64,000 bases of DNA from PALSA-129 sp050014595 (GTDB taxonomy: Bacteria; Acidobacteriota; Terriglobia; Bryobacterales; Bryobacteraceae). The notes under the pieces were generated by a model. It worked only from the letters and a program-made list of their open reading frames with translations. It searched no databases and had not been told where the DNA came from. The stretch is from positions 62,001 through 126,000 of the forward strand of contig JBEKDA010000025.1 in the NCBI GenBank assembly GCA_050014595.1. The letters run 5' to 3'. This document shows, one piece after another, positions 10,172 to 19,132 of this stretch. Position numbers and translations under genes: made by a program. Positions within the stretch are counted from its first letter, which is position 1. Every line of letters starts with the position of its first letter.

Positions 10172-10207
10172 ACCCCACCTTGCGGCGCGATACCATAAGT
10201 CATTCCA

Positions 10208-12298
10208 GTGCCGAACTCCGACCGCGCCGTGGACCGCTCGCATGCTTGGTTCTTCCTGGCCTTGATGGCGGAAGTGGCGGTCTTCTACCGGCACGTTTTG
10301 TTCGAGCGCGGGTTCGTCTTCCCGTGGGATTTCCGCGCCGTCCATCTTCCGCTCGCCACCTTCGTCGCCGGCGCGCTGGGGCGCGGCCAGTGGCCTCTCT
10401 GGGACCCATACACGTATTGCGGCAACCCGATCTACGCCAATATTCAGACGGCTCTTTTTTATCCCCCGGTGCTTGCCGCCACACTGGTCTCCAACTGGTT
10501 CGGCAACGGCGCGCTTCCACACCTTCTGGCCTGGGTGGTGGCCGCGCAGGTGTGCTTCGCCGGATGGTGCACGTTCGCGCTGCTCCGCCGCCTGGGCGCG
10601 GCGCCGGCCGCCGCGTTCCTCGCCGCCACCGTCTACCAACTGGGCTGCTTCTTCGCCTCGCAGGCCGAACACATGGGCGCCATGCAGGGCGGGGCATGGC
10701 TGCCGCTGGTGTGGTGGTGCTGTTGGGAGCTGCGAGCGGGCCTGCGCCGGCGCTGGCTCGCGACGCTTTCCCTGGCGCTGGCAATGACCGTGCTGGCAGG
10801 CCTGCCGCAAGCGGCGGTGGCGGCATTTGGCTCCGCCTTCGCGTTGGCCGTGGTGCTGGCTCTGTTCCGGCTGGGGAGCCGCAGGCTGCCGCTGCACGTC
10901 CTGCTGGCTTGGGTGTGGGCGCTCCTGCTGGCCGCGGTGCAGGTGATCCCCACCGCCCAGCTCACGCGCCACAGCGTCGCCAAATTCCGCGCCGAGTGGC
11001 TGAACACCGGCGGCGGCATTAAGCTCGGGGCGCTCTATTCGCTGGTGATGCCGAATTACTGGAACGTGTTCGACCTCTCGAAGTTCCACGGCCCCGCCGG
11101 CGCCGACCTCACGTTCCTGTACCTCTATGGCAGCCTGGCGGGCCTGGCGCTGGCGCTCTGCGCCGCCGTGTGCAAGCCCGGCCGCCTGGCGCGCGCCTGG
11201 GCTCTGTTCACCCTGGCCGCGGGCATCTGGATGCTGGGAGATTCCACGCCCATCGGCCGCGCCATCTTCGGCGGGCTGCCGGTCGAGATCCGCATCGGCA
11301 TCCATCCCGAGTACAACCTGCCGGTTTTCGCGCTGGGCATGGCGGTCCTGGCCGGCCTCGGCGCCAGCCGTTTCCTGCGGCCGCGCCTGCAACTGGCGGC
11401 CGCCGTGGTGATCGCGATCGATCTCATCGCGGTGGGTTCCGGACGCCCCTTCAACACCGCTTCGCTCGACACCGAACCCGGGATCACGCACGATTCCATC
11501 GATGGCAGCGCGCCACTCGCCGCGCGTCTGCGCTCGCTCACCGCGGCCACGACGCCGGCGGCCCGCTTCGATATGGCCGACGCTCCGTACACCTGGTCGA
11601 GCAGTGCGCCCATTCTAGAAATCCCCACCGCCAACGGCTGCGACCCGCTGGCGCCCGAACGTGCGATCCAGTGGCGTCTGTCCTTTGCGCCGGGAGAACG
11701 CTGGGGGACGTGCTACCAGGTGGTGGATGCGGCCTCGCCCGCGATCGGCCTGGGCAACGTCCGCTACCTGGTTTCGCGCTCGCCGGTCAACGCCGCGCAG
11801 TTCCACGCCGTCGACGCCATCGCCGGATACACGCTCTACGAAAACAGCCGCGCGCTGCCGCGGTATTTCTTCGCCGCGCGCGTTGAGGCCGCCTCCGGCC
11901 TGGAGGAATCGGCCCGCGCGCTCCATGCCGGGGGTTTCGATCCCGCGCAGACTGCCATCGTGGAAGCTCCCGCCGCGGATCTTCCTACGGGCCCTCTGGC
12001 AGGCGGCGACGCGGTGGTGGTCTCCTATGAGCCATCCCGCGTCCGGCTTCGGACGCATTCCCCGGGCGCTTCTTTTCTGGTCGCGGCGGATGCCTGGTAT
12101 CCCGGCTGGGAAGCCGCCATCGATGGCGCGCCCGCGCCGATTTACCCGGCCGACGTAGCCTTCCGCGGCCTGGCACTCCCGCCCGGGGACCACACTGTCG
12201 AGATGCGCTTCGTGCCGCACATCCTCTATTGGTCGGCCGCGATCTCGGCGCTGGCGCTGATGGCCGCGCTAGTGGCCTGGGTCGCGAAGCTTACTTAG
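10208..12298 (+). CDS. YfhO-like multi-spanning membrane protein
   Basis: A 696-residue protein with about a dozen hydrophobic segments in the first 420 residues, followed by a soluble C-terminal half with two more helices at the very end (ILYWSAAISALALMAALVAW). The N-terminal FPWDFRAVHLPLATFVAGAL, GQWPLWDPYTYCGNPIYANI and LFYPP region is characteristic of YfhO-type proteins, a GT-C-like fold associated in Firmicutes with glycosylation of lipoteichoic acid. The C-terminal part (VAADAWYPGWEAAIDG, GDHTVEMRF) also fits the family. Substrate in this organism is unknown. The start ATG 10208 lacks a strong ribosome-binding site. The gene stands alone between REP hairpins and a GT39 remnant on the other strand. 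Confidence 0.8.
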   Translation: MPNSDRAVDRSHAWFFLALMAEVAVFYRHVLFERGFVFPWDFRAVHLPLATFVAGALGRGQWPLWDPYTYCGNPIYANIQTALFYPPVLAATLVSNWFGNGALPHLLAWVVAAQVCFAGWCTFALLRRLGAAPAAAFLAATVYQLGCFFASQAEHMGAMQGGAWLPLVWWCCWELRAGLRRRWLATLSLALAMTVLAGLPQAAVAAFGSAFALAVVLALFRLGSRRLPLHVLLAWVWALLLAAVQVIPTAQLTRHSVAKFRAEWLNTGGGIKLGALYSLVMPNYWNVFDLSKFHGPAGADLTFLYLYGSLAGLALALCAAVCKPGRLARAWALFTLAAGIWMLGDSTPIGRAIFGGLPVEIRIGIHPEYNLPVFALGMAVLAGLGASRFLRPRLQLAAAVVIAIDLIAVGSGRPFNTASLDTEPGITHDSIDGSAPLAARLRSLTAATTPAARFDMADAPYTWSSSAPILEIPTANGCDPLAPERAIQWRLSFAPGERWGTCYQVVDAASPAIGLGNVRYLVSRSPVNAAQFHAVDAIAGYTLYENSRALPRYFFAARVEAASGLEESARALHAGGFDPAQTAIVEAPAADLPTGPLAGGDAVVVSYEPSRVRLRTHSPGASFLVAADAWYPGWEAAIDGAPAPIYPADVAFRGLALPPGDHTVEMRFVPHILYWSAAISALALMAALVAWVAKLT

Positions 12299-12420
12299 GA
12301 CTCGTTCCCGCCCAGCTTGCCGACCGGATCGAGGTAGTCCCCAGCCAACCCCACGCGACCCGCGCGCGCCAGCAGGCACGCCAGCGCCAACAGGGCGACT
12401 GTGCAGAAAGCCACTCGCAT
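12295..12420 (-). pseudogene. N-terminal stub of a GT39-like glycosyltransferase
   Basis: On the minus strand, 41 codons from ATG 12420 read MRVAFCTVALLALACLLARA followed by GDYLDPVGK and then stop. A first membrane helix followed by 'GDY(L/I)DP(V/I)..' is how ArnT/GT39 mannosyltransferase-like proteins of this lineage usually begin, with a catalytic Asp region shortly after. Here the frame ends after GGNES, and the stop lies within the last codons of the convergent YfhO-like gene. I read it as the leftover start of a lost glycosyltransferase; it could instead be a genuine tiny exported peptide. Confidence 0.35.
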
Positions 12421-12457
12421 GTCAACCAGACGATACCACGCGGGTAGCCGGCAACGC

Positions 12458-14851
12458 TCAAACCGACGCGGGTTCGCGCGTCCGCTCGCCCGCCGCGGGC
12501 CGGGTTACCTGGGCGATGGCCTGGCGCAGTTTGGCGGCGTCAATGGGCTTGGATACATAACAATCCATTCCAGCCGCCAGGCACTGCTCGGCATCGCCTT
12601 TCATGGCGAAGGCGGTCATGGCGATGATGGGAAGATGCCCGCCCCCAGTCCGCTCGTGCGCACGAATAGCGGCGGTGGCTTCGAGGCCGTCCATCTCCGG
12701 CATCTGGACGTCCATGAGGGCCAGGTCGAACGGCTCAGCCTGAAACCTCGCCAGCGCTTCGCGTCCATTGGTGGTCACGGTCAGGCGATGGCCCTCGCGT
12801 TCCATCAGCCGAACCGCCAGTGTACGGTTCACGGGGTTGTCCTCGGCCAGCAGAATCCGCAAACCACGCCGGTCCGCCGACACCGCTCCGGGCGCTTCGG
12901 CGGCGCTCGTTTCGTTTGCCGGGGATGCTCCCATGGCCCCACAAATCGCGCGTATCAGTTCCTCCTGACGCACCGGCTTGTTCAGATACGAGTAAATCCC
13001 GGTCTTGCGCCGCCTGGCCGCATCCCCGGGGTTGCCCACCGACCGCAACATCACAATCGGCGCTTTGATCCCGGGCTCCTGTTGCACGTGGTGCGCCGTC
13101 TCGAATCCGTCCATCCCCGGCATCTGCGCATCCAACAGGATCAGCCGGAAGGGGTCTCCCGCCGCCGCCCGGCTCCGCAAGACTTCCAGTGCCTCCTGCC
13201 CGCCGTTCACCGCAACCGGTTCCATCTGCCACTTGCGCAGCGTCTTCACCAGCATGTGCCGGTTGGTGGCGTTGTCGTCCACAACCAGCAAGGGTAGCGC
13301 CCGCAGGCTCTCCACCGGAGTCAGCACCGGTTTCTCCAGGTGTTCGCGATGCACCTCCAGCCGTACGGTGAAGTGGAAACTGCTGCCGCGCCCACCCGGC
13401 CCGGCTTCGACCCAGATCCGTCCTCCCATCATCTGTACCAGGCGCGCCGAGATTGCCAGGCCCAGCCCGGTGCCGCCGAATTTCCGCCGCGTCGAACCAT
13501 CCGCCTGGGTGAAGGCTTCGAAGATCATCCGCCGCTTGTCCTCCGGTACGCCCACGCCGGTGTCGGTAACGGTGAAGTGCAGCAGGGCGGCGTCCGGCGC
13601 TTGGCCCTCCTGCGTCACCGTCAACACCACTTCTCCGTGTTCGGTGAACTTGATGGCGTTCCCCATCAGATTGACCAGCACCTGGCGGAGCCGTCCGGGA
13701 TCTCCCCGCAAGCCCAGGGGCACGTCGCTGCGGATATCGTGAAGCAGTTCCAGTTGCTTCTGGTGGGCCTGGTAACTCATGCTGCGCGTCAGCTCGCTCA
13801 TCAAGTCGTACAAATCGAAGGCGATGTGTTCGAACTCCAGCTTGCCGGCTTCGATCTTCGAGAAATCCAGAATGTCGTTGATCACGCGCAGCAGGGATTC
13901 CTCGGAGCTTTTCACCATGTCCAGGTCTTCCCGCTGCTCGTCGCTGAGCTGGGTGTCGAGCAACAGGTCGGTCATGCCGATGATGCCGTTCATAGGGGTG
14001 CGGATTTCGTGGCTCATGGAGGCGAGAAACATGCTCTTGGCCTGATTGGCCGCGTTGGCCGCCTGCTCCGCTATCTTGCGCTCCCGTACTTCGGCCTGCA
14101 GGACTTCGGTCTGGTCTTCGAACAGCGTCAGGATCATGCCGAAGGCCACGAAATACTTGGGCAGATCCCAGATCACGCCGCCGGGAACTTTGATGTGCAC
14201 GAGCGCCATCAGCTCCGCCACCGGCCACACCATGCCCCAGGCCAGAAAGGAGAAGGTGGTCAGGAAGACTCCCGGCGTGAACCGCCGGTAATGCCGCGCA
14301 TAGGCCCAGCCGGTGAAGGCATAGAGCTCGAAGAGCATCACTTCCATGCCGTACATGGGATGCGACGCGTGCCATACCGCCCACAGTCCCGGCAGCGCCG
14401 CCGCCAGGCACCATGCCACCACGTTGCGCCACAGCCCGGCCCGCGTCACCGCCAGCGCCACCGCACTCCCGATCACCACAAACAGGAGCCCCCGGTATAC
14501 CCATGGCTCCTTCACCCGCAGCACCATGGCTGTCCAGTAAGCGATTCCCGGCGCGAGTATCAGGCACCAGAAAACTCTCTGCCGCGCGGCGGTCCCGAAA
14601 GCGTCCGAAACCGACCGAAAGAAACTGGCCGCGGCCATCAACAAGACACAGTAGAACCAGCTATCCACGCTCGGGGGAATTACGTGGAAATTCGCCAGCA
14701 AGGCCGACAAGAAGTGAATCAGGATGGCAATCCAGCCGATCATCCAGTACCGCGCCCGCGGTTGCCGGTCCCGCATGTAAATCCAGGCGAACATGGACAC
14801 CAGGATCGTCATCACCGAAAGAACCACCGCGCTGCTGAACTGTGCGGACAT
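12458..14851 (-). CDS. hybrid sensor histidine kinase with two receiver domains
   Basis: A 797-residue membrane kinase. Residues 1-215 are a seven-or-so-helix membrane sensor (SSAVVLSVMTILVSMFAWIY first), followed by a short coiled coil. The HisKA box SMSHEIRTPMNGIIG puts the phospho-His near residue 280. The ATPase domain has the N box LVNLMGNAIKFT and G boxes DTGVGVP and GGTGLGLAIS. Two receiver domains follow: VVDDNATNRHMLV with Asp in LLDAQMPGMDG near 573, and LLAEDNPVNRTLAVRL with Asp in LMDVQMPEMDG near 713. It lacks an HPt or output domain, so phosphate should pass to a separate protein. ATG 14851 is preferred over the longer open frame because AGGGGAA lies just upstream and the first membrane helix follows at once; the extra 64 upstream codons look non-coding. 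Confidence 0.92.
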   Translation of the reverse strand: MSAQFSSAVVLSVMTILVSMFAWIYMRDRQPRARYWMIGWIAILIHFLSALLANFHVIPPSVDSWFYCVLLMAAASFFRSVSDAFGTAARQRVFWCLILAPGIAYWTAMVLRVKEPWVYRGLLFVVIGSAVALAVTRAGLWRNVVAWCLAAALPGLWAVWHASHPMYGMEVMLFELYAFTGWAYARHYRRFTPGVFLTTFSFLAWGMVWPVAELMALVHIKVPGGVIWDLPKYFVAFGMILTLFEDQTEVLQAEVRERKIAEQAANAANQAKSMFLASMSHEIRTPMNGIIGMTDLLLDTQLSDEQREDLDMVKSSEESLLRVINDILDFSKIEAGKLEFEHIAFDLYDLMSELTRSMSYQAHQKQLELLHDIRSDVPLGLRGDPGRLRQVLVNLMGNAIKFTEHGEVVLTVTQEGQAPDAALLHFTVTDTGVGVPEDKRRMIFEAFTQADGSTRRKFGGTGLGLAISARLVQMMGGRIWVEAGPGGRGSSFHFTVRLEVHREHLEKPVLTPVESLRALPLLVVDDNATNRHMLVKTLRKWQMEPVAVNGGQEALEVLRSRAAAGDPFRLILLDAQMPGMDGFETAHHVQQEPGIKAPIVMLRSVGNPGDAARRRKTGIYSYLNKPVRQEELIRAICGAMGASPANETSAAEAPGAVSADRRGLRILLAEDNPVNRTLAVRLMEREGHRLTVTTNGREALARFQAEPFDLALMDVQMPEMDGLEATAAIRAHERTGGGHLPIIAMTAFAMKGDAEQCLAAGMDCYVSKPIDAAKLRQAIAQVTRPAAGERTREPASV

Positions 14852-15118
14852 GACGAGGTATTCCCCTGGACACCATATCGGCCAGCGAGCCGGAATATGG
14901 AGGAGTATGTGGCGGGACACCGGCGCATCCGCTCTTGTGCTGGTCCCCGGCTGGCTGGCCGGCCAGCGGCGCGGCGCGAACCATGCGGCCGCCGCGCCCG
15001 AGCCGCCGCTCCTGCCGGCCCAGCCGCTCACCCGCTCTTTCACCCAGGACCCTTATCCTGAATTCCGAAGTCAACTTCGGCGAAGTTGGATTTTCACATG
15101 GCAGGATACTGAAAGACA
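14852..15118. other. intergenic, no gene seen
   Basis: Together with the REP that follows, this gap exceeds 300 bases. It contains one perfect hairpin, CCGAAGT-CA-ACTTCGG (15065-15080), and otherwise nothing I can name. The open frames through it are antisense or upstream extensions of the kinase gene. Confidence 0.5.
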
Positions 15119-15158
15119 AGGATTTGTATCAGGGCACGGCTTCAGCCGTGCCGCAACT
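15119..15158 (+). repeat. left inverted REP of the RAYT element
   Basis: TTGTATCAGGGCA followed by GGCTTCAGCCGTGCCG recurs in inverted orientation at 15690-15727 with only a few mismatches, so the two copies bracket the transposase gene. Inside it, GGGCTTTAGCCCCTG (15174-15188) also has an inverted partner (15662-15676). The transposase stop codon falls inside this inner repeat. Confidence 0.8.
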
Positions 15159-15178
15159 CATTGAGGGATCACCGGGCT

Positions 15179-15658
15179 TTAGCCCCTGCCCTGCCCCTTT
15201 CGGCTTGCCAAGTACGCAAAGCAGTAGGGATACTTCTCCGCCGAATCAACTAATCCCGCCTTGACGGGGTTCGCAGCAAGGTACTGGCGATGCTTCAGAA
15301 AGCTCTCCCTGCTCTCGACTCGCACCTCGGAGAAGCCGCGCTGCCAGACCTCTCCCAAATAGCCGCACTCCTTCTTCAACCGGTATGAGAATCCTCCTTT
15401 GATGAACTGCATGGCCTTTTCAATCGTCATGTCGGCACCTACCGTCAGTAGCACATGCACGTGGTCAGGCATGACTACAAAGTCGTGCAGCCGGAATTTC
15501 CCTGCCGCCACATACGAACGAAGCACATCGATCATCAACGTGGCATTTCGTTCCGACTGCAGTAACGGGCGTCCTTGGCTGGTCTTGGTAGTAGCGAAGA
15601 ACGTACGCGTCGAACTCAGTATGTTCTCGGGATGGGCATTGCGAGCGGGTCGTGCCAT
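15179..15658 (-). CDS. REP-associated tyrosine transposase (RAYT, IS200-like Y1 family)
   Basis: A 159-residue single-domain Y1 transposase. FVVMPDHVHVLLTVG carries the HUH metal-binding histidines, and the C-terminal half has FSYRLKKECGYLGEVWQRGFSE and RQYLAANPVKAGLV, which are hallmarks of RAYT/TnpA-REP proteins. The catalytic tyrosine is probably in the FLKHRQYLAANP helix. Such proteins recognise, cut and spread REP hairpins rather than moving a classic insertion sequence. The gene is bounded by inverted REP copies (15119-15158 and 15690-15727), as expected for a RAYT element. ATG 15658 fits the normal family length. It is a candidate source for the hairpins seen elsewhere in the window. 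Confidence 0.93.
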   Translation of the reverse strand: MARPARNAHPENILSSTRTFFATTKTSQGRPLLQSERNATLMIDVLRSYVAAGKFRLHDFVVMPDHVHVLLTVGADMTIEKAMQFIKGGFSYRLKKECGYLGEVWQRGFSEVRVESRESFLKHRQYLAANPVKAGLVDSAEKYPYCFAYLASRKGQGRG

Positions 15659-15689
15659 GAACAGGGGCTAAAGCCCTATCTCTCTTGCA

Positions 15690-15727
15690 GCGGTTCGGCA
15701 CGGCTGAAGCCATGCCCTGATACAAGC
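15690..15727 (-). repeat. right inverted REP of the RAYT element
   Basis: This is the inverted counterpart of 15119-15158: GGCACGGCTGAAGCCATGCC then CTGATACAAGCC. Together with the inner GGGCTAAAGCCC pair it gives the element a two-layered symmetry. A further half copy (CAGGGCACGGCTGAAGCC) begins at about 15779. Confidence 0.8.
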
Positions 15728-15800
15728 CGATCATAACCTCATTCGGTCAGAAATGTGGTCAGAAATGTAGAAACTCCAGGGCACGGCTGAAGCCCGGAAT

Positions 15801-15842
15801 GACAGGCCTCCCGGCCGGTCTGCACGGGCCAGGAGGCCTGTC
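15801..15842. repeat. long hairpin between RAYT element and rapZ
   Basis: GACAGGCCTCC (15801-15811) pairs perfectly with GGAGGCCTGTC (15832-15842), with further near-pairing of CGGCC and GGGCC inside. It lies about 45 bases after the end of the minus-strand rapZ gene and is a candidate factor-independent pause or REP remnant; no T-tract follows. Confidence 0.5.
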
Positions 15843-15887
15843 CCGCCTGCCGCGACATGTGAACTATGTCGAGTCAGTGCCGCGATC

Positions 15888-16778
15888 TCAGGCGCTTCCC
15901 TGAAGGATGTCCCGATGGCCGACTTTTACCCCATAGCCCGCTTCAGTAAGAACCTTTTGGGTTTCTTCAGCCATCATCACCGAGCGGTGCTGTCCACCGG
16001 TGCACCCAAACGCGATGGTCAGATAACTCTTTCCCTCGCGGATGTAATGCGGCAGTAAGTAGAGGAGCAAGTCGGACACTTTTTGAATAAACTCGGTAGT
16101 TTGTGGAAAAGAGCGGATATAACGCGCTACCGCGGGGTTACGCCCGGTCAGTTTCTTCAAGCGCGGAATGTAATTCGGATTCGGCAGGAACCGGACATCG
16201 AAAACCAGGTCGCTCTCCGAGGGAATTCCGTTGCGGTATCCGAAACTCGTGATATAGACCCGCAGCTTGGATTCGTCGCTCTTGCCGCTGAAGCGTTCCC
16301 GGATGAATTCCCGCAGCTCATGCACGGTGAACTTGGAGGTGTTGATGATCAGGTCCGCCATGGCGCGGATGGGCGCCAGTTGCCGGCGCTCGCGGCGGAT
16401 GCTGGCGGTGATTGGGCGGTCGCCGCCCAGCGGATGCGGCCGCCGCGTCTCGCTGAACCTGCGTACGATGGCTGCATCGTCGGCTTCGAGAAAAATCAGG
16501 CTGGTTTTGACGCTGGCCGGGATGGCGGCATACACCTGGGGAAAGCGCTTCAGCCCCTTGCCTTCCCGCACGTCGACCACCAGGGCGGCCGCGGCAATCC
16601 CGGCGTTATCGCGCGCCAGTTCCGCGAACTTGGGAATCAGCTCCACCGGCAGGTTGTCCACCGAGTAGAAACCCAGGTCTTCCAGGGCCTTGAGCACCGA
16701 GCCTTTGCCCGATCCGCTCAGCCCCGTGATGACAACGACTTCCCGTGCCTTGCGCGGCGCACTGGGCTTCCGTTTCAT
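15888..16778 (-). CDS. rapZ: RapZ, RNase adapter / nucleotide-binding protein
   Basis: A 296-residue protein of the RapZ (YvcJ) family. Walker A GLSGSGKGS lies near residue 20, the DNLPVELIPKF motif follows, and the C-terminal domain has YLTIAFGCTGGQHRSVMMAE, the most conserved part of the family. In E. coli RapZ binds small RNAs and directs RNase E to control glucosamine-6-phosphate synthase; in other phyla the role is less clear, so the RNA-adapter function here is by homology. The gene starts ten bases after hpf ends and follows rpoN-hpf, the classic rpoN-cluster order, so it is probably cotranscribed. Start ATG 16778 gives a normal length. Confidence 0.95.
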   Translation of the reverse strand: MKRKPSAPRKAREVVVITGLSGSGKGSVLKALEDLGFYSVDNLPVELIPKFAELARDNAGIAAAALVVDVREGKGLKRFPQVYAAIPASVKTSLIFLEADDAAIVRRFSETRRPHPLGGDRPITASIRRERRQLAPIRAMADLIINTSKFTVHELREFIRERFSGKSDESKLRVYITSFGYRNGIPSESDLVFDVRFLPNPNYIPRLKKLTGRNPAVARYIRSFPQTTEFIQKVSDLLLYLLPHYIREGKSYLTIAFGCTGGQHRSVMMAEETQKVLTEAGYGVKVGHRDILQGSA

Positions 16779-16788
16779 CCTTCGGGCG

Positions 16789-17331
16789 CTATGCCTCCAC
16801 CAGGTCGAAATGGCCGTCGCGACGCCGCACCAACATCACCACGCGGTCGGTCCGTGCATCCCGATAGACCAGGTAGTCGCGCCCATCGTCCATTTGCAGC
16901 ACGGCTTCATCGAGCGTCATGGGCTTGCGCTTTTTGTGGTCCTCCACGTGGTAGATCAGGCGGTCCGGCTCGGGCTCGGGCTCGGGCACTGCGCGCCGCG
17001 GCGGTGGCGCTTCTCCCCCGGCTTTGCGGGGCTCGCGTTTGTTGTCCCGCCACTTGGTCCGCGTCTTCACCGCCTGTTTTTCGAGCTTCTCCGCCGCGGC
17101 ATGTATGGCCTCGAACAGATTCGCGCTGGAGGCCAGCCCCACTAACTGATGATTGAAATACCGCACCGTGGCTTCGGCATGATGCAGATGCCGTTCGAGC
17201 GACAGAATCACGTGCGCTTCGCATTCGCGCTTGCCGTCCAGGAGCTTGCCGATCTTGGCGAATCGCGCTTCCAGCTTCTTCAACTCGGCTGGCGCCAGTT
17301 CCACCTGCCTGCCCGTGTATGTGATTTTCAT
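16789..17331 (-). CDS. hpf: ribosome hibernation promoting factor, long form
   Basis: A 180-residue protein starting MKITYTGRQVELAPAELKKL. Residues 1-100 are the HPF/YfiA domain that binds the decoding centre of idle ribosomes. A charged Pro/Glu linker follows (about 105-128), then the C-terminal dimerisation domain with HVEDHKKRKPMTLDEAVLQM and YLVYRDARTDRVVMLVRR. Having both domains makes it the long type, which joins two 70S ribosomes into an inactive 100S pair on its own. It is located 25 bases after rpoN, with rapZ following. Confidence 0.95.
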   Translation of the reverse strand: MKITYTGRQVELAPAELKKLEARFAKIGKLLDGKRECEAHVILSLERHLHHAEATVRYFNHQLVGLASSANLFEAIHAAAEKLEKQAVKTRTKWRDNKREPRKAGGEAPPPRRAVPEPEPEPDRLIYHVEDHKKRKPMTLDEAVLQMDDGRDYLVYRDARTDRVVMLVRRRDGHFDLVEA

Positions 17332-17356
17332 AGATCGCTCTATTCCGGACTTGCCA

Positions 17357-18967
17357 TTACTCGCGTACCCGCCGCTGGTGGGTGGACGGGATCTTCATAT
17401 CCTCCCGGTATTTCGCCACCGTGCGCCGCGTCACGTTGATCCCCTGGCCCTGCAGCATGGTGGTGATCTGCTCGTCCGTCAGCGGTTTGCCGCGGTCTTC
17501 TTCGTCGATCATCTTCTTCACCATGCGCTTCAGCAGCAGCAACGGCGTCGAACCACCCAAGGGTCCCTGCACCGCTTCGGAAAAGAAGTACCGCAACTCG
17601 AAAACCCCTTGCGGGGTGTGCACGTACTTGCTGGCCACCGCCCGGCTGACTGTCGAGGGGTGCACGCCAACTTCTTCGGCCACTTCTTTGATCATCATCG
17701 GCTTCAGGTGGTCCAGACCGTGGCTCAGAAACTCGGTCTGCCGCCGCACAATCGCCTGGCACACCTTGAGAATGGTCTGCTTGCGCTGCTCGATGTTCTT
17801 CATCAACTGGATGGCCGAGGTGTACCGCTCGCGCACGTAATCCCGCACTTCCTTGGTGGCGCCGTTTTCGCGATCCAGCATTTTGCGGTATTGCGCGTTC
17901 AAGCGCAGTTGCGGAACATCTTCGTCGTTCATCTGGATGATGTAGTCGTCGCCGTCCTTGATGAATGAGACGTCCGGCTCGACCACCCGCGCTCCGGCTC
18001 CCGAATACCGCAGGCCCGGCCGCGGATTCAGGTGCTGGATCATCTTTACCGCAATCTCGACGTGTTCCATCGGCCGCCCCAGCAGCCGCGCGAGCTCCTT
18101 ATACTGGCGCATCTCCACCAGCCGCAGATGGTCGGTCACAATCCGCCAGGCCAGCCCGCCCTTGCCGTTGACGCTCTCGATCTCGAGCAGCAGGCACTCC
18201 CTGACGCTGCGCGCCCCCACTCCCGCCGGATCGAGCGACTGCACCACCTGCAAGGCCTCTTCCACTTCCCCCGCGGTGTGCTCGCCCGCCGCCGCGATCT
18301 CTTCGAGCGACGCCGTCAGGTAACCGTCTTCATCCAGGTTCCCGATGATGGATTCCGCCGCGTCGCGTATGGCGTCGGAAATCACGCACACGCTTAATTG
18401 CGACCGCAGGTGGTCGCCCAGCGTCATGGGCGCCGAAAGAAACGTCTCGAACGACGGCTTCTCCACCGATTCCGACGCCGGGCTCTTGTAGCCCGGGTCC
18501 AGGTAGTCGTCGAAGAACGAGCCAAAGTCGATTTCGTCGAACGGGTCGGTGACGGCCGGCGGCTCGAGCAAGGCATCGGACGTGGGCGGGGCGTCGGCTT
18601 CGGGCGCCGCCGCGGCCCGCTCTTCCGCGTCCGGCATCAGGTTGCCGTTGATAGCCAGGTCGCCGGCTGTGCCGTCCGGCGTATTGGCCTCGCTCAGCAC
18701 CGCCATTTCCAGGATCTGCCGGTCCGCCGGGTCCGTGATGTGCTCCTGCTCGGCCTCCAGCAGCGGCGTCAATTCCTCCGGCGTGATCTCTTCTCCGGGT
18801 TCTTCGGTGGCCTCTTCCAAAACCGGATTCTTGACGATCTCCTGGGTGATCATCTCCTTCAATTCCAGCCGGTTAAGCTGGAGCACGGTGACCATCTGCA
18901 CCAGCCCCGGAGTCAGAATCTGCTTCTGCGAGACCTTCAATTGCAGGCGTGGAGAGAGCAAACTCAT
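17357..18967 (-). CDS. rpoN: RNA polymerase sigma-54 factor RpoN
   Basis: A 536-residue sigma-54. Region I is the Gln/Leu-rich N-terminus (LSPRLQLKVSQKQILTPGLV) that contacts activators, region II is an acidic Ala/Pro-rich stretch (about 55-150), and region III holds the core-binding and DNA-binding parts. The C-terminal RpoN box reads TRRTVAKYRED, matching the consensus ARRTVAKYRE that reads the -24 element. A helix-turn-helix precedes it (VAEEVGVHPSTVSRAVAS). It directs transcription that needs AAA+ activators such as the GAFTGA protein at 7.7-9.2 kb. It heads the rpoN-hpf-rapZ cluster. Confidence 0.97.
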   Translation of the reverse strand: MSLLSPRLQLKVSQKQILTPGLVQMVTVLQLNRLELKEMITQEIVKNPVLEEATEEPGEEITPEELTPLLEAEQEHITDPADRQILEMAVLSEANTPDGTAGDLAINGNLMPDAEERAAAAPEADAPPTSDALLEPPAVTDPFDEIDFGSFFDDYLDPGYKSPASESVEKPSFETFLSAPMTLGDHLRSQLSVCVISDAIRDAAESIIGNLDEDGYLTASLEEIAAAGEHTAGEVEEALQVVQSLDPAGVGARSVRECLLLEIESVNGKGGLAWRIVTDHLRLVEMRQYKELARLLGRPMEHVEIAVKMIQHLNPRPGLRYSGAGARVVEPDVSFIKDGDDYIIQMNDEDVPQLRLNAQYRKMLDRENGATKEVRDYVRERYTSAIQLMKNIEQRKQTILKVCQAIVRRQTEFLSHGLDHLKPMMIKEVAEEVGVHPSTVSRAVASKYVHTPQGVFELRYFFSEAVQGPLGGSTPLLLLKRMVKKMIDEEDRGKPLTDEQITTMLQGQGINVTRRTVAKYREDMKIPSTHQRRVRE

Positions 18968-19019
18968 CTGAACTCTATGATATCACCGGACTAACGCATG
19001 CCATGTCTCGCACGCCTTT

Positions 19020-19064
19020 CCCAGTGCTCACGCACTGGGCTACTATGTGACGCCCCTCCGGGGC
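19020..19064. repeat. two REP-like hairpins upstream of rpoN
   Basis: CCCAGTG/CACTGGG (19020-19039, six-base loop) and GCCCC-TCC-GGGGC (19052-19064). They lie between alr and rpoN, both on the minus strand, so they may end the accB-accC-alr transcript as well as being mobile REPs. Confidence 0.5.
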
Positions 19065-19132
19065 TGGCGTTGCGGAAGAATCGTCGCGCGCTGCGAAGAA
19101 TTGAGGAATTGTACTACGGCGGGAGCGTGAGC

